DNA of 64,000 nt from DATFCK01 sp045809745 (lineage in GTDB: Bacteria > Verrucomicrobiota > Verrucomicrobiia > Chthoniobacterales > UBA10450). The translations under genes were made by a program, and so were the position numbers. Below the pieces are notes generated by a model, which was given only the letters and a program-made list of their open reading frames with translations, ran no database searches and was not told the origin of the DNA. The stretch lies in contig JBJMXE010000004.1 of assembly GCA_045809745.1 (NCBI GenBank), positions 1-64,000 on the forward strand, read 5' to 3'. Below, piece after piece: positions 23,584 to 32,755 of the stretch (positions within the stretch are counted from its first letter, which is position 1; the number at the start of each line of letters is the position of its first letter).

Positions 23584-23989
23584 CGCGCCCGAGGGTCACG
23601 GAATGGAGCGAGCCGGGGAGGCCGCGACATAGACACTCAAGCTCCGCGCGAGGGGCGGCAGAATAGGTCTTAAAGGGCCTACACGAGCCATTTTCTGTTT
23701 ACGGCGCATCGGTTAGTCCTAAGGACGGTGGTTATCGGTGAATCGCGTGTGCGCAGGGCGAATCATCACGCACGAGGATTTGCCCAACCTGTATCTGAAA
23801 TTCCGAGCATCTCGCTGACGCTCACAGATTGTGAGATGCCCCGGCTCCGCTCGACATGACAAATAGAACACCGCGCCGATGTTTGTAGTTTTCTTCCGGT
23901 AGCCGCCGTGCATTCCGTGAAAGATTCTACTTGGAAATTTCGGAATCTGACACAATCTCCATATGTCGATTCCCGGAATCTCCTAGCCC
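23584..23989. other. Intergenic region with degenerate repeat
   Basis: 406 bases without a supported gene. The part at about 23799-23862 (CCGAGCATCTCGCTGACGCT, then GAGATGCCCCGGCTCCGCTC and a GACATGAC end) resembles the GTCATCCTGAGCG family in shape but is diverged. No terminator found after the ligase. Confidence 0.5.
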
Positions 23990-24187
23990 GTGAGAAGAAT
24001 TAAGAAGAAAGCCGAAACCGAAATCTTTGTTTGTGACAACTGCGGCAACCGCAAACGGTTAGCCAGTGCTCAACGGCACTGGTGCGACAACTGCACGTTT
24101 GGCGTGCCGGTAGAAATGCGTTGCGCCAAGGACAAGTGGAAACGGCCGAAAGAAGAAGCACCCGTCGCGGAAGAAAAGCGGTTCTAG
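23990..24187 (+). CDS. Small zinc-ribbon-like protein
   Basis: 65 residues from a GTG start; an in-frame TAG lies just upstream, so the start cannot be earlier. Two CxxC pairs (CDNCGNRKRL at about 15-18 and WCDNCTFG near 32-35) plus one more Cys (MRCAKDKW) suggest a zinc ribbon. The rest is strongly basic, with an acidic EEAPVAEEK end. A nucleic-acid-associated function would fit, but no named family is recognised. It stands alone. Composition is unlike a random frame, yet the short length and GTG start keep the call moderate. Confidence 0.5.
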   Translation: MRRIKKKAETEIFVCDNCGNRKRLASAQRHWCDNCTFGVPVEMRCAKDKWKRPKEEAPVAEEKRF

Positions 24188-24359
24188 AAAAAAGTTGAGA
24201 GCTGATAGGCCGTTTCGCTTCGCTCGCTTTAGTTGAGGGTCGGAACCAGCCGCTGCCATAATAGGTTCGCTGCCGCACCCAGTTCCCGCTCGGCGGCTTA
24301 GACATGGCCCTTCTTGGCGTCGCGTTCGGGCACTGAACACGGTTGTAACGATTAACGGT

Positions 24360-25586
24360 TTAACGATTCAACGACGCCGGCCGTGGCGGCGCCACATGTT
24401 CCGGCCGTGGACCGATTCCGATGAACCGCGCCGGGAGCCTCTGCAAGGAGGGAAACCACTGGAGAAGACGCACCACTAACGGAAGCGAATTCCTTTTGTT
24501 AGATTCACGCCCGGTAACGACATGCCGGTGAATGAAAGCCTGCATCGTCTGAATCAGGCGCGTCGGCCATTCTCGGCGCTGTTGAACTGCTGCTAAATCC
24601 GACAGCGTAACAGCGCCTGATTTTATTTTTGCGGACAGAAGGTTGGCGGTGGCGACCGCATCCTGAATGGCAAGATTAATTCCCACTCCGCCGGCGGGTG
24701 ACATGGCATGCGCCGCATCGCCGATGCAAAGTAGTCCGGGACGCGCCCATTCGCGCAAGCGATTGATTTGTACGGTCAGCAGTTTGATTTTCGACCAATC
24801 GTCGAGTTCGCTGATGCGATCTTCTAAGAACGGAGCCAGCGTGACGATCTCCCGTTGCAATTTGCCTAGACCCTGGCTTTTGATTTCGTCGATTCCACCT
24901 TTCGGAATGACGAATCCGGCCTGGAAATAATCGCCCCGGTTAATCAAAACGAGCAGCTTGCCGTGTCGAAAAAAGCCAAAAAGGTGTTCCGGGTCGGTGT
25001 CACGCCTGGAGATGTGCATCCAGAGCACATCAATTGGAACGCCAATCTCGTGAACCGGGAGGCTCGCTCGCTTACGGACCACCGAGCTGCGACCATCGCA
25101 GGCAACAATGAGATCCGCTCGAATTTCGACCCGGCCTACAGCGGCGCTGGCTATGACTCCGCTAATTCGATTCCCATCCTCGATTAGATCCGTTACCTCC
25201 GTTTCCATGCGCAGTTGGAACTGCGGAAATTGTTGGGCCCGGCTCGCCAAAAAATTCAGGAAGTGCCATTGTGGCATAAATCCAAGGAACTTGCACCGGG
25301 TCGGTAATCGCGAGAAATCGGCGATTTGCGCCATATGACCGTTGAATCTGCCGCTTAATCGCGAAACTTCCTGGTGAGGCAGCTTGCGGAATTCATCCAG
25401 CAATCCGAGTTCATGCATTAGCTCGAAGGTCGATGGATGAATTGTGTCACCCCGAAAATCGCGCAGAAAATCAGAATGCTTTTCGAGGACAACAACATCG
25501 ATTCCGGCGCGCGCGAGAAGGAACCCGAGCATCATGCCCGCTGGACCGCCACCGGCGATCGCGCATCGAGTGGTCAGCGTCTGCAT
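24360..25586 (-). CDS. FAD-dependent aromatic-hydroxylase-type monooxygenase
   Basis: 408 residues, PHBH/UbiH flavoprotein monooxygenase family. The dinucleotide-binding motif is CAIAGGGPAGMMLGFLLARAG near the N-terminus (residues 8-28), followed by the Glu of VVLEKH. The DG motif appears as DLIVACDGRSSVVRK, and the second FAD motif as PGLLCIGDAAHAMSPAGGVG with INLAIQDA after it. It should hydroxylate an aromatic or polyketide-like substrate with NAD(P)H and oxygen; the substrate is open. It follows the sulfatase by 59 bases on the same strand, so the two may share a transcript, though no functional link is evident. The C-terminal PRPEHVAPPRPASLNR is probably disordered. Confidence 0.9.
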   Translation of the reverse strand: MQTLTTRCAIAGGGPAGMMLGFLLARAGIDVVVLEKHSDFLRDFRGDTIHPSTFELMHELGLLDEFRKLPHQEVSRLSGRFNGHMAQIADFSRLPTRCKFLGFMPQWHFLNFLASRAQQFPQFQLRMETEVTDLIEDGNRISGVIASAAVGRVEIRADLIVACDGRSSVVRKRASLPVHEIGVPIDVLWMHISRRDTDPEHLFGFFRHGKLLVLINRGDYFQAGFVIPKGGIDEIKSQGLGKLQREIVTLAPFLEDRISELDDWSKIKLLTVQINRLREWARPGLLCIGDAAHAMSPAGGVGINLAIQDAVATANLLSAKIKSGAVTLSDLAAVQQRREWPTRLIQTMQAFIHRHVVTGRESNKRNSLPLVVRLLQWFPSLQRLPARFIGIGPRPEHVAPPRPASLNR

Positions 25587-25645
25587 GTTAAAGGATCGTG
25601 TCCGGGCGACCGCCGCCTACGACCTTACGGGATCCCGGCCTGCCG

Positions 25646-27016
25646 TCATTCGCCCACCACCCACTTCGGATCCCGTTTGTCGCCGGGACGGATCATGCCA
25701 GGACGATCATCCGGACCTGGCAAGCCCTGGAGAATCTTCTCCAACCGCTGTCGCGCGTTCTTAACCTCCTCCGCTGAGGATTTGGTGACGTCGGCATAGT
25801 TCTGACCGTCGCGATGATCATCACAATCGAACAGTGTCTCCCTGTTTTTCTTGTCTACCTGAAGCAGCCAGCGGTTATCTCGCAGAATCCTGCCGGGTCC
25901 AAGATAGCTGAAGATCCAGGGCCGATGTTCGGCGGTTTCACCGCGCAATATCGGCGCCAGGGTTTTGCCGTCGAACGGTTGATCTTTGGGCAGCGGCGCC
26001 TGCGCAAAGTCGGCGACCGTTGGCAGAATATCGGAGATATCGGTTAACGAGCGCGAAACGACGCCGCTCTTCACCACGCCAGGACAGCGTATGATCAACG
26101 GCACATGCGCGCCGGTTTCACTCAGTTGTCCTTTGCCGTCGCCCGCGGTGTTGTCGGCCAGGCAAATGACCACCGTTTTTTGCGTCAGCTGACGTTCGTC
26201 CAATGCCGCCATCAATTTGCCCACCAAAGAATCCAGGTATTCGACATTGGATTTCAGGTCCCCTGGCACCCGCTTCGTCGGGTCAGCGGGGTCCGGCGTA
26301 TCCACATGCGGACGGTGGGTTAGAACCGAAGGATAATAAGCGCAGAACGGCTTATCCGAATTTCGCTTGATGAAATCGATCGTGAATTGATTGAACATGT
26401 CCGGTCCATAGTCGTTAGGTCCGGTTTGGACGAATTTTCCATTCTCAACAACGCACGGCTGCCAGTAGCGCGAGGTTTTATCCGGGTTGCGAGCCTGGCT
26501 CAGATCAGTGTACTGGCTGCCGGGAGGCAGATTATGGCGGTATGCCCACATGCGGTACTCATCAAATCCACATTCCCGGATCAGGTTCGGCAGTTCGCCG
26601 GGAAGCTGCCATTTCCCGGACAGCGATGTGGCATACCCCCGTGCCTTCAGCAATTTGGCGAACGTGACCTTTTTCCCGATGTTGAAGTCGGGTGAGTCAG
26701 GCCGGGGCGAATACGGTCGGCCGATCAGGCTAAACCAACCCGTACGAAATCCATACTGTCCCGTTAGCAACAGCACCCGCGACGGCGTGCAGTTGGGTGT
26801 GGCAAAACACATTTCGAAGCGCGTGCCTTCCGAAGCCAGTCGATCGATATTCGGCGTCTTATTTTGAGTGTTGCCATAGCAACCCAAATCAGCGAACCCG
26901 AGATCATCGATCAGAATGATGAGGAAGTTCAAAGGTTGATCTTTCGGCGCAGGCGGCTGGCCAACACCAATCACGGTTGCACAGAGGAAGAAGATCAGGC
27001 AGCGGCGAGCGATCAC
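25646..27016 (-). CDS. Exported arylsulfatase-family enzyme (Cys-type)
   Basis: 456 residues. The formylglycine motif is C76-T-P-S-R80 (PNCTPSRVLLLTGQ), so maturation needs a formylglycine-generating enzyme. Metal-binding residues include Asp37-Asp38 in FLIILIDDLGFADLGCYGN and the later CLADNTAGDGKGQLSE. LSGKWQLPGELP is the second sulfatase signature, although Gly-Lys-Trp-Gln-Leu replaces the more usual GKWHLG: a Gln stands where an active-site His is normal, so the activity may be altered. The N-terminal hydrophobic segment implies export. Sulfatases of this type desulfate polysaccharides and are plentiful in Planctomycetota and Verrucomicrobiota. Confidence 0.88.
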   Translation of the reverse strand: MIARRCLIFFLCATVIGVGQPPAPKDQPLNFLIILIDDLGFADLGCYGNTQNKTPNIDRLASEGTRFEMCFATPNCTPSRVLLLTGQYGFRTGWFSLIGRPYSPRPDSPDFNIGKKVTFAKLLKARGYATSLSGKWQLPGELPNLIRECGFDEYRMWAYRHNLPPGSQYTDLSQARNPDKTSRYWQPCVVENGKFVQTGPNDYGPDMFNQFTIDFIKRNSDKPFCAYYPSVLTHRPHVDTPDPADPTKRVPGDLKSNVEYLDSLVGKLMAALDERQLTQKTVVICLADNTAGDGKGQLSETGAHVPLIIRCPGVVKSGVVSRSLTDISDILPTVADFAQAPLPKDQPFDGKTLAPILRGETAEHRPWIFSYLGPGRILRDNRWLLQVDKKNRETLFDCDDHRDGQNYADVTKSSAEEVKNARQRLEKILQGLPGPDDRPGMIRPGDKRDPKWVVGE

Positions 27017-27338
27017 GCAGTCAAACTAGTGAGCTAATGCCTGTTGCGAAACAATTTTCATGGTTAAACATGCCTGGTCGATAAGTGAGCCAAACACATT
27101 CCTGTCAGGCCTAAAGTGACAGGCTATCTGTGGCATCGGCATCTTGCGATGATCCTAGACGATCGGCTCGAGCCGATGTCATTTCGCTCGCCGCTAATCT
27201 TTGGATCAATGTCTCATCTGTCGCTTGTGCTCGGCGCACGTCCGACTACTTTGCCGACCGCGATTAGATTACGCACACCCCCGCGTCCTGGCAGCAGTTT
27301 GGACGCACCAGATCAAACCCACTTCGACTAACAAACAA
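27017..27338. other. Divergent spacer upstream of sulfatase and SET gene
   Basis: 322 bases. It holds a 7-bp hairpin CCTGTCA/TGACAGG (27101-27123). It must contain the promoters of both flanking genes, but no good hexamer pair stands out. Confidence 0.45.
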
Positions 27339-27860
27339 ATGGAAATTGAGGGCAATAAAAACGGGAAGGGACAGATCACAGCGAAACCTAAAGAGGCCAA
27401 AGCGCCCCTGATCGAAGTGAGACAGTCCGGAATCCACGGCAACGGCGCTTACGCGACCCAAAGAATTCGGAAAGGACGGCGTATCATCGAGTACGTTGGA
27501 GAACGAATGCCGTGGGACGCTGCGTCGGAGGATCCTGATGACCCGCACACTTTTCTTTTCGGACTCAGCGATGGCAATATCGTGATCAATGCTGCTATTG
27601 GCGGCAATGATTCTCGATGGATCAATCATTCGTGTGATCCGAACTGCGAAGCCGTAGAAGAGGGCGATCGGGTCTTCATTTATGCCTTGCGAGATCTCGA
27701 ACCGGGAGAGGAACTCTTTTACGACTACGGATTACAGATCGACGAACCCCGTACGCCTGAGACGGAGAAGCAATTCCAGTGTTTCTGCGGAACCAAGGCA
27801 TGCCGCGGAACCTTGCTCGAGGCAGAAGAAGAGACAGAAGCCGTGGTGGCCGGTAAGTAG
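27339..27860 (+). CDS. SET-domain protein-lysine methyltransferase
   Basis: 173 residues from ATG 27339; a longer in-frame start exists but adds Cys-rich sequence unlike the family. SET signatures: RQSGIHGNGAYATQ (residues 28-41, cofactor loop), the pseudoknot NHSCDPNCEA with Asn96-His97-Ser98-Cys99, GEELFYDYGL (catalytic Tyr region, 124-132), and a post-SET-like cysteine set Cys148, Cys150 and Cys155 (FQCFCGTKAC). It should transfer methyl from S-adenosylmethionine to protein lysines. The target in a bacterium is unknown; DNA-binding or ribosomal proteins are candidates. The N-terminal 25 residues are basic and probably disordered. Both pseudoknot and post-SET motif are intact, so activity is likely. 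Confidence 0.92.
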   Translation: MEIEGNKNGKGQITAKPKEAKAPLIEVRQSGIHGNGAYATQRIRKGRRIIEYVGERMPWDAASEDPDDPHTFLFGLSDGNIVINAAIGGNDSRWINHSCDPNCEAVEEGDRVFIYALRDLEPGEELFYDYGLQIDEPRTPETEKQFQCFCGTKACRGTLLEAEEETEAVVAGK

Positions 27861-28081
27861 TGTTGCGAACGTCGATCTGATCGCCTGCCGACAGCCAATA
27901 CACCGCGGTAATCGCAGCCGCGCAGCAATCGCGCTAGCGCAGACAAGCCGCAGGCGTCGGAAACTTGTCCGTTAAACGCGTTTTCGGGCGAGCCGATTGA
28001 ATTTGGATTGGCGGGCGGCGCCAAAACCGTTTGCATGGACCTTGTTCCCAAGCACTTTGCTTGTCTTCGTCGATAATTCTT

Positions 28082-31000
28082 ATGCGCACATTCTTCCGCG
28101 TTTCAGCACTGGTCTGTTCGATCGCCGCAATCCTTACCCCGCTGCGCAGCTACGCTGCTGATAATCCGCCTGATACAACTCGGCTGCTGCGATTTCCCAC
28201 AACCAACGGCCAGCAGATTGTGTTTTGTTATGCCGGCGAACTTTACACTGTCGATAAGGCGGGCGGTGTTGCGCGCCGGCTAACGTCCGGCCCCGGCTAT
28301 TCATCTTTCCCGCGTTTTTCTGCGGACGGTCGGCAGGTCGCGTTCACATCGCAGTACGACGGTAACACGGAAGTCTATGTGATGCCGGCTGAAGGCGGTG
28401 TGCCGAAGCGGCTCACAACCTCAGCAACGCTCGGCCGGGACGATATCTCCGATCGAATGGGCCCGAACAATATCGTGCTGGCGTGGGAAAACACCCGGCC
28501 GCTAATCGCGTTTCGATCGAGGATGAAATCGTTTAACGACTTCAACGGCCAGCTCTTCACCGTCGGTCTCGACGCGGAACTTCCTCAGCAGCTTCCAGTA
28601 CCCCGCACCGGCTTTGTGTCGTTTTCGCCGGACGATTCGAAGATGGCCTTCAACCGCGTTTTCCGGGAATTCCGGACCTGGAAGCACTATCGGGGCGGTA
28701 TGGCGGATGATATTTGGATTTACGATTTCAAAGCCGGCACCACGGTCAACCTAACCAACAACCCGGCCCAGGATATTTGCCCGATGTGGGGGCCTAACAA
28801 CCTGATCTACTTCATTTCCGATCGGGATAGCCGGATGAATCTGTATTCGATCGACCTGAACACGAAGGAGACAAAACAGCTCACCAAGTTCAACGATTTC
28901 GACATTAAGTTTCCATCGATTGGCAAGGACGCGATTGTGTTTGAGCAGGCCGGTCAGATCTGGCGGTGTGATTTGGCGAGTGGCAACGTCGCTCCTGTTC
29001 CGATCAAGGTGGCGGAAGATTTTGCCTCCGGCCGGTCCGCGTTTGTCGATGCCGGTAAACATGTGGAGGGGGTGAGTCTGGCTCCCGATGCCCAGCGAGC
29101 CATCGTGGTCGCCCGCGGCGATCTGTTTTCAGTGCCAGCGAAGGAAGGCACCGCGCGCGACCTCAGCAAAAGTTCCAACGCGCATGAACGCGACGCGTTC
29201 TGGTCGCCCGACGGCAAATGGATCGCTTACAACTCGGACGCGACTGGCGAAAACGAATTGTATATACGGCCCCAGGACGGAAAAGGGCAGCCGCAGCAAT
29301 TAACTTCCGGTACTAACACCTATGATTATGCGGCGATCTGGTCGCCCGACAGTAAAAAGCTGCTCTGGGCTGATCGGTTACAACGATTGCGCTATGTGGA
29401 CGTGACGACCAAGGCAGTCACTGAAGTTGATCAGGATAAACAGGGAGAAATCCAGGGCTACGACTGGTCGCCCGATAGCCAGTGGATCGCCTGGTCGCGG
29501 CCCGAGGATAACGGTTTGACGCGGGTGAATCTCTACTCACTGGCCAGTAGGCAGCAGACCCCGATAACCGACAGTTGGTACGATTCAGGAAGAGCTACGT
29601 TCAGTGACGATGGCAAATATCTGATGCTCGTTTCCGCTCGGGATTTTCGGCCTTTGTTCGGCGAGGAACGATTCGATGCCATCTATCGAGACATGCAGCG
29701 GGTGTATCTCGTTACGCTGTCCAAAGACACTGAATCGCCAATGGCGCCGCGAAGCGACGAGGTCGGAAAGAAACGAGACAAGGAAAAGGAAAAAGAGAAG
29801 TCTGGCGCGGATAAGAAATCTGAAGATAAAGCCGAAAATCGGGACAAGAGCAGCCCAGCCAAACAGCCCACGCCTACTCCGGCTCCCCCGGTCAAAGTAG
29901 ACATCGATGGAATCCAGAATCGGATCGTCGCGCTCAAGATCACTCCGGGCAATTACAGCAATCTGCGAATGGTAGATGACCGGATCTTCTATTTGCGGCG
30001 GACAGTGGGGGACGACAAAGACGACGACGAAGAGGAACAAGAGTTCGGCGGCGAGCAGCCATCGCATCTCTGCAGTTATAGCCTTGAAGACCGTAAGGAG
30101 ACGGTGATCGGCGACGTGATGACGTATGAAATCAGTCACGATGGAAAGAAGATGCTGGTCAAAGTTAAAAAGGACTACGCGATCATTGATCTTCCCAAGG
30201 ACAAACTTGAGACAAAAGACCACGAACTGAAACTCGCAGGACTCGATATGCAGGTCGACCGGCATGCCGAATGGAATCAGATCTACTTCGAAGCGTGGCG
30301 GCAGATGCGGGACTTCTTCTACTCGCCGGCGATGAACGGCGTCGATTGGAAAGCGCAACGCGACAAATACGCCACTCTCCTGCCGTTTGTGAATCACCGC
30401 AACGATCTCACCTACCTGATCGGGGAGTTGATCGGCGAACTGAATAACGGACACGCTTATGTTGCCGGTGGCGAACGACCGGAGACACCACGCATCAAGC
30501 TTGGCTTGTTAGGCGCGGAGGTCTCGCGTGATCCGGCGAGTAAGGCGTATCGGATCGATCGCATTCTGCCGGGAGAAAACTGGAATAAGAAGACGCGTTC
30601 CCCGCTGACGGCAGTGGGAGTGAACATCAAGCCCGGCGATTTCATTGTGGCGGTCAATGGAACGCCAGTGGCGAGCCTGGCCAATTTGAACGAGGCCCTG
30701 ATCGGAACTGCCGACAAACAAGTCGTCCTGCGGGTGAATTCGAAACCCACCGAGGACGGGGCGCGGGATGTGACGGTTGTGCCTACGGCTGACGAGTCAC
30801 CTCTTTATTATCAGGCCTGGGTCGAGAAGAACCTCGCTGACGTCACGAAAAGAACGAACGGCGAGGTCGGTTATCTCCACATTCCTGACATGGGCCGGCC
30901 GGGCTTGGATCAGTTCACAAAGCTTTACTTCCCGCAGATTCGCAAGAAGGCGCTGATAGTAGATGTGCGCGGTAACGGCGGCGGATTCGTTTCGCCGCTC

Positions 31001-31480
31001 GTGATCGAGAGACTTCGCCGGGCGTTCGTTATGATCGAAGTCGCGCGCAACGGAATGCCGCGCCCCGACCCGGCGGACAGTTTCACCGGGCCAATGGTTA
31101 CGCTGATGGACGAATTTTCGGCATCGGACGGGGACATTTTCCCGTTCCGATTTAAGGCCCTCGGTATGGGTAAGCTAATCGGTAAGCGCAGCTGGGGCGG
31201 GGTGATCGGTATCCGCAATTCGCTGCCTTTCGTTGACGGCGGTCAATTATTTAAGCCGGAATTCGCTCCTTACTCCAAAGAGGGCAAGGGCTGGGTCATC
31301 GAAAGCCACGGTGTGGATCCGGATATTGTGGTGGATAACGATCCGGCGAAAGAATTCCGCGGTGAAGACCAACAGCTAGATAAAGGTCTTGAAGTCATCA
31401 CCGAAGAGCTGAAAACGAAGCGTTACGACATCCCGCCCGTTCCTCCGTGGCCTAACCGAAATCCAACGCCGGGCCAGTGA
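28082..31480 (+). CDS. Tricorn-type protease (exported)
   Basis: 1132 residues. The signal peptide runs from MRTFFRVSALVCSIAA to about SYAAD. Two beta-propeller regions with repeated W(S)PDG/K-like units follow (FSADGRQVAFTSQYDGNTE, FWSPDGKWIAYNSDATG, IWSPDSKKLLWAD). Residues about 559-606 are a charged linker rich in Lys/Glu then Pro, and 643-656 an acidic run. The tricorn C1 domain holds His791 (NNGHAYVAGG); a PDZ domain follows (VNIKPGDFIVAVNGTPV), then the S41-type core with VDVRGNGGGFVSPL and Ser1015-Asp1016 in DEFSASDGD. It likely degrades peptides in the periplasm. The ATG at 28082 is chosen for its signal peptide. Confidence 0.93.
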   Translation: MRTFFRVSALVCSIAAILTPLRSYAADNPPDTTRLLRFPTTNGQQIVFCYAGELYTVDKAGGVARRLTSGPGYSSFPRFSADGRQVAFTSQYDGNTEVYVMPAEGGVPKRLTTSATLGRDDISDRMGPNNIVLAWENTRPLIAFRSRMKSFNDFNGQLFTVGLDAELPQQLPVPRTGFVSFSPDDSKMAFNRVFREFRTWKHYRGGMADDIWIYDFKAGTTVNLTNNPAQDICPMWGPNNLIYFISDRDSRMNLYSIDLNTKETKQLTKFNDFDIKFPSIGKDAIVFEQAGQIWRCDLASGNVAPVPIKVAEDFASGRSAFVDAGKHVEGVSLAPDAQRAIVVARGDLFSVPAKEGTARDLSKSSNAHERDAFWSPDGKWIAYNSDATGENELYIRPQDGKGQPQQLTSGTNTYDYAAIWSPDSKKLLWADRLQRLRYVDVTTKAVTEVDQDKQGEIQGYDWSPDSQWIAWSRPEDNGLTRVNLYSLASRQQTPITDSWYDSGRATFSDDGKYLMLVSARDFRPLFGEERFDAIYRDMQRVYLVTLSKDTESPMAPRSDEVGKKRDKEKEKEKSGADKKSEDKAENRDKSSPAKQPTPTPAPPVKVDIDGIQNRIVALKITPGNYSNLRMVDDRIFYLRRTVGDDKDDDEEEQEFGGEQPSHLCSYSLEDRKETVIGDVMTYEISHDGKKMLVKVKKDYAIIDLPKDKLETKDHELKLAGLDMQVDRHAEWNQIYFEAWRQMRDFFYSPAMNGVDWKAQRDKYATLLPFVNHRNDLTYLIGELIGELNNGHAYVAGGERPETPRIKLGLLGAEVSRDPASKAYRIDRILPGENWNKKTRSPLTAVGVNIKPGDFIVAVNGTPVASLANLNEALIGTADKQVVLRVNSKPTEDGARDVTVVPTADESPLYYQAWVEKNLADVTKRTNGEVGYLHIPDMGRPGLDQFTKLYFPQIRKKALIVDVRGNGGGFVSPLVIERLRRAFVMIEVARNGMPRPDPADSFTGPMVTLMDEFSASDGDIFPFRFKALGMGKLIGKRSWGGVIGIRNSLPFVDGGQLFKPEFAPYSKEGKGWVIESHGVDPDIVVDNDPAKEFRGEDQQLDKGLEVITEELKTKRYDIPPVPPWPNRNPTPGQ

Positions 31481-31562
31481 AGGAATGTGACTCGTCGAAC
31501 CGTTGAACCGTTAAAACGTCAGCGGCGCCAGGTTGGATGGCTCCCGTTGAACGTCGGTCCGG

Positions 31563-32606
31563 TCAGGTCAGGGTCGACATATCGATGACGAATCGGTATT
31601 TAACGTCGCTGCGCAACATCCGCTCATACGCTTCGTTGATTTGATTTATCGCGATTGTTTCAATGTCGCAGGCGAAGCCGTGCTCGGCGCAGAACTCGAG
31701 CATCTCCTGCGTCTCTGGAATTCCGCCGATCAGCGAGCCGGCAAGGTTACGCCGCCACCGGATGAGTGGAAAAACATCCAGCGTTACCGGATCGGGCGGT
31801 AATCCGACCATGGTTAGCGTTCCATCGAGCTTTAAAAGATTGAGGTAAGACTCGACGTCATGTTTGGCCGACACCGTATCCAGGATGAAGTCGAAGCTGC
31901 TGGCGTGTGGGTCCATCGCACCTTCCTCACGAGACAAAACGACTTCGTCCGCGCCGAGCCGGCGAGCATCGGCGACTTTGTCCGACGAGGTTGTGAAGAG
32001 AACCACGTGAGCGCCGAACGCGTGCGCAAACTTGATCGCCATATGGCCAAGACCGCCTAGGCCGACGACACCGACTTTTTGGCCGGTACGGACCTTCCAA
32101 TGCCGAAGCGGCGAATAGGTAGTGATGCCGGCGCACAACAGGGGCGCGGTCGCGGCGGGATCCATGCCGGGCGGCACTCGCAACGCAAAGTCCTGATTCA
32201 CCACGATGCTGTTTGAATAGCCACCATAGGTAACTCCGCCGGAATGCTGGTCCTTGCTGTTGTACGTAAGAACCGCTCCGGGGCAGTACTGCTCCAGCCC
32301 TTTTTTACACCCCGGGCAATCGCCGCATGAATCGACCAGACATCCGACCGCAGCCAAATCTCCTTCTTTAAATTTTTTGACGTCCCGCCCGATTTTTACC
32401 ACCCGGCCGACGATTTCGTGACCCGCCACGCACGGGTAAGTTGTTCCACCCCACTCATTGCGGGCCATGTGAAGATCGGAATGACACACGCCACAAAATA
32501 AGATTTCAAGCTGCACATCGTTAGGCAGAGGATCGCGTCGGGTGAACGAGAACGGTTTAAGCGGATCGTCCGCGGCATGTGCGGCGTAACCTTTGGTCTG
32601 AAACAT
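31563..32606 (-). CDS. Zinc-dependent NAD(P) alcohol dehydrogenase (cinnamyl-type)
   Basis: 347 residues, medium-chain dehydrogenase of the CAD/YahK type. Catalytic zinc ligands are Cys41 (FCGVCHSDLH) and His63-Glu64 (VAGHEIVG). The structural zinc lobe is CGDCPGCKKGLEQYC. The NAD(P)-binding motif is VGVVGLGGLGHMAIKFA; a Ser-Ser-Asp stretch at the end of the next strand (FTTSSDK) suggests NADP preference, typical of this subgroup. It probably reduces aldehydes during detoxification. It is divergent from the transporter at 32756. Confidence 0.93.
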   Translation of the reverse strand: MFQTKGYAAHAADDPLKPFSFTRRDPLPNDVQLEILFCGVCHSDLHMARNEWGGTTYPCVAGHEIVGRVVKIGRDVKKFKEGDLAAVGCLVDSCGDCPGCKKGLEQYCPGAVLTYNSKDQHSGGVTYGGYSNSIVVNQDFALRVPPGMDPAATAPLLCAGITTYSPLRHWKVRTGQKVGVVGLGGLGHMAIKFAHAFGAHVVLFTTSSDKVADARRLGADEVVLSREEGAMDPHASSFDFILDTVSAKHDVESYLNLLKLDGTLTMVGLPPDPVTLDVFPLIRWRRNLAGSLIGGIPETQEMLEFCAEHGFACDIETIAINQINEAYERMLRSDVKYRFVIDMSTLT

Positions 32607-32755
32607 TCAAGCCAGTGGTGTGTGAGCGATGGGATGTCAAACCGCGGTTGCCAACTCGGTAGCCGGGGCGCGGGAGCTCGCCCCCTTGGTCTGCGTAGGT
32701 CACATCGTTGCCGCGGTAGACCGGTGACGGCTCTTCGCTATTTTGTGAGGCAACT

